A DNA stretch of 5,799 nucleotides from Spirochaetales bacterium (GTDB lineage Bacteria > Spirochaetota > Spirochaetia > DTKZ01), in assembly GCA_031280945.1 (NCBI GenBank), contig JAITGB010000112.1, positions 1-5,799 on the forward strand. The letters run 5' to 3'. The position numbers and the translations under genes are program-made. Every line of letters begins with the position of its first letter. Positions within the stretch are counted from its first letter, which is position 1. Shown here one piece after another: positions 4,558 through 5,799 of this stretch. The notes below the pieces were generated by a model that saw only the letters and a program-made list of their open reading frames with translations, was not told where the DNA came from and ran no database searches.

Positions 4558-5799
4558 TCAGCGTTTCGCAGCTTTAGCTGGGGAAAAGTTCTTCCCGTGA
4601 ACGCGGGCCGCAACCCCCGTAGCAAGGCCGTAGAGATTGATAAAACCCGCAGCATCCTTGTGGTTGTAGGAACTCTGACCAAAGGAAGCAAGGTCCTCGT
4701 TGTAAAGGGAATACTTTGACCTGCGGCCCGCCACAATCACGTTCCCCTTGTAGAGAACAAGCCTCACCTCGCCTGTAACGTAGCGCGAGGCCGCCTTCAT
4801 GTACTCATCAAGGGATTCCCGCAGCAGGGTAAACCACTTGCCCGCGTACACCGCCTCGGAGTATTTCTGGCTCAAAGTATTTTTTATCGCAAGGGTTTCC
4901 GCATCGATACACAGCATTTCAAGCTCGCGGAGGGCCGCGAGGAGAATAGTTCCCGCGGGAGTCTCGTACACGCCCCGGCTCTTCATTCCCACAAGGCGCG
5001 TCTCCACAATATCCGCGCGGCCAATGCCATTTTCCCCGCCCAGGCGGTTTAACTCCTCAATAATTTTGAGGGGCGAAGCCTTTTTCCCGTTTAAGCCCAC
5101 GGGCAGGCCCCCCTCAAAAGACACGGTAACTTCCGTCTCCGCATCGGGCGCCTCTTTGGGACTCTTCGTAAGCTGAAACATTCCGTCAAGGGGCCTGTTC
5201 CAGGGGTCTTCAAGCTCCGCCCCCTCGTGGCTCATGTGCCAAATGTTCCAGTCCCGCGAATAAATATTCTTTTTGGAAATGTTGCCAATCGGAATATTAT
5301 GGCTCTGGGCGTACTCAATGGCCTCCTCGCGCGAAGTAATATCCCACTCCCGCCACGGAGCAATAACTTTAAGCCCAGGCCCCAGGGCCTTATAGGTCAG
5401 CTCAAAGCGCACCTGGTCGTTCCCCTTGCCCGTGCAGCCGTGGGCCACAGCATCGCAGCCCTCCTCTAAGGCCACCCGCACCTGATGCATGGCCTGCAAA
5501 GGCCGCGCGATGGACGTACCCAAAAGGTACTTGCCCTCGTACAAAGCCCCGGAGCGCAGCATGGGCCACAGAAAATCCCGCGCAAACTCCTCCCGCAGGT
5601 CAAGCACATGAATCTTGGCCGCGCCCGAAGCAAGAGCCTTCTTCTTGATTGCCGCCCAGTCCTCGTTCTGCCCCACATTGCACGAAACGCCAATCACCTC
5701 GGCTCCCGCGTAGTTCTCCTTGAGCCACGGAATTATGATAGACGTATCAAGCCCCCCCGAATACGCAAGGGCAATTTTTTTTACGCCGCCTTTTTTGTT
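4558..5799 (-). CDS. argG: Argininosuccinate synthase ArgG (extreme 5' end beyond right edge)
   Basis: The enzyme joins citrulline and aspartate using ATP to make argininosuccinate, the penultimate step of arginine synthesis, in the cytoplasm. Reading in from the right edge, the frame is open for 413 residues to TGA at 4560-4558. The visible start, NKKGGVKKIALAYSGGLDTS, contains the PP-loop ATP-binding motif SGGLDTS (visible residues 14-20). Other family signatures follow: GCTGKGNDQVRFE (121-133), NIWHMSHEGAELEDPW (185-200) and GIGRADIVETRLVGMKSRGV (258-277). The length (413 plus probably one or a few residues off the edge) is normal for ArgG. The GTG at 5697 is internal, since starting there would lose the ATP-binding motif. 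The C-terminus ends in a short basic tail (KNFSPAKAAKR). The gene converges on hydCBA and has its own terminator. No promoter or ARG box can be judged because the upstream region is outside the window. Confidence 0.96.
   Translation of the reverse strand, partial: NKKGGVKKIALAYSGGLDTSIIIPWLKENYAGAEVIGVSCNVGQNEDWAAIKKKALASGAAKIHVLDLREEFARDFLWPMLRSGALYEGKYLLGTSIARPLQAMHQVRVALEEGCDAVAHGCTGKGNDQVRFELTYKALGPGLKVIAPWREWDITSREEAIEYAQSHNIPIGNISKKNIYSRDWNIWHMSHEGAELEDPWNRPLDGMFQLTKSPKEAPDAETEVTVSFEGGLPVGLNGKKASPLKIIEELNRLGGENGIGRADIVETRLVGMKSRGVYETPAGTILLAALRELEMLCIDAETLAIKNTLSQKYSEAVYAGKWFTLLRESLDEYMKAASRYVTGEVRLVLYKGNVIVAGRRSKYSLYNEDLASFGQSSYNHKDAAGFINLYGLATGVAARVHGKNFSPAKAAKR

Noticed and set aside
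4799..5176. Plus-strand frame of 125 codons inside argG
   Set aside because: It is antisense to conserved argG sequence, with no motif.
5695..5697. GTG as the start of argG
   Set aside because: The frame stays open to the window edge and encodes the PP-loop SGGLDTS upstream of this codon, so it is internal.

Overview
The window reads as chromosomal DNA of an anaerobic, H2-metabolising fermentative or acetogenic bacterium. It carries a three-gene NAD-linked [FeFe]-hydrogenase operon, a redox-sensing Rex-type repressor gene divergent from it, and an arginine-biosynthesis gene (argG) converging on it. Codon use is moderately GC-rich with AT-rich intergenic DNA. The style would fit a spirochaete such as a gut Treponema, or a clostridium-like or Thermotoga-like anaerobe, but nothing here fixes the taxon and this is a weak inference. 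I see no transposase, tRNA, rRNA, CRISPR array or long repeat.

Layout. Positions 1-179 (minus strand) hold the 5' part of a rex gene cut off by the left edge. Its winged-helix DNA-binding domain is clear once the minus strand is read from a GTG start. Positions 180-336 are a compact divergent control region. It contains a promoter for rex, an 18-bp Rex-operator-like dyad over the rex ribosome-binding site, and a well-formed promoter (TTGATA-17-TATACT) for the hydrogenase operon. Positions 337-4480 (plus strand) hold hydC (NuoE/HndA-like), hydB (NuoF/HndC-like) and hydA ([FeFe] hydrogenase/HndD-like). Each has a good Shine-Dalgarno sequence, and the hydB stop codon overlaps the hydA ribosome-binding site. 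Positions 4481-4557 hold a 15-bp GC-rich hairpin that terminates argG and possibly the hydrogenase operon. Positions 4558-5799 (minus strand) are argG, complete except for its first codon or few codons beyond the right edge.

How the parts work together. HydC, HydB and HydA should form a soluble flavin- and iron-sulfur-containing hydrogenase. It couples NAD(P)(H), and probably ferredoxin, to H2 by flavin-based electron bifurcation or confurcation. Rex senses the NADH/NAD+ ratio, so a rex gene divergent from an NADH-linked hydrogenase suggests that H2 metabolism is controlled by cellular redox state. The Rex site is convincing for rex itself and only weak at the hydrogenase promoter. argG (citrulline + aspartate + ATP to argininosuccinate) is a convergent neighbour with no evident functional link. 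The window is mostly well-known biology. The points most worth checking are the rex/operator arrangement, the HydA architecture (CpI/HndD-like, without the C-terminal [2Fe-2S] domain of Thermotoga HydA), and a tryptophan in the glycine-rich flavin loop of HydB.
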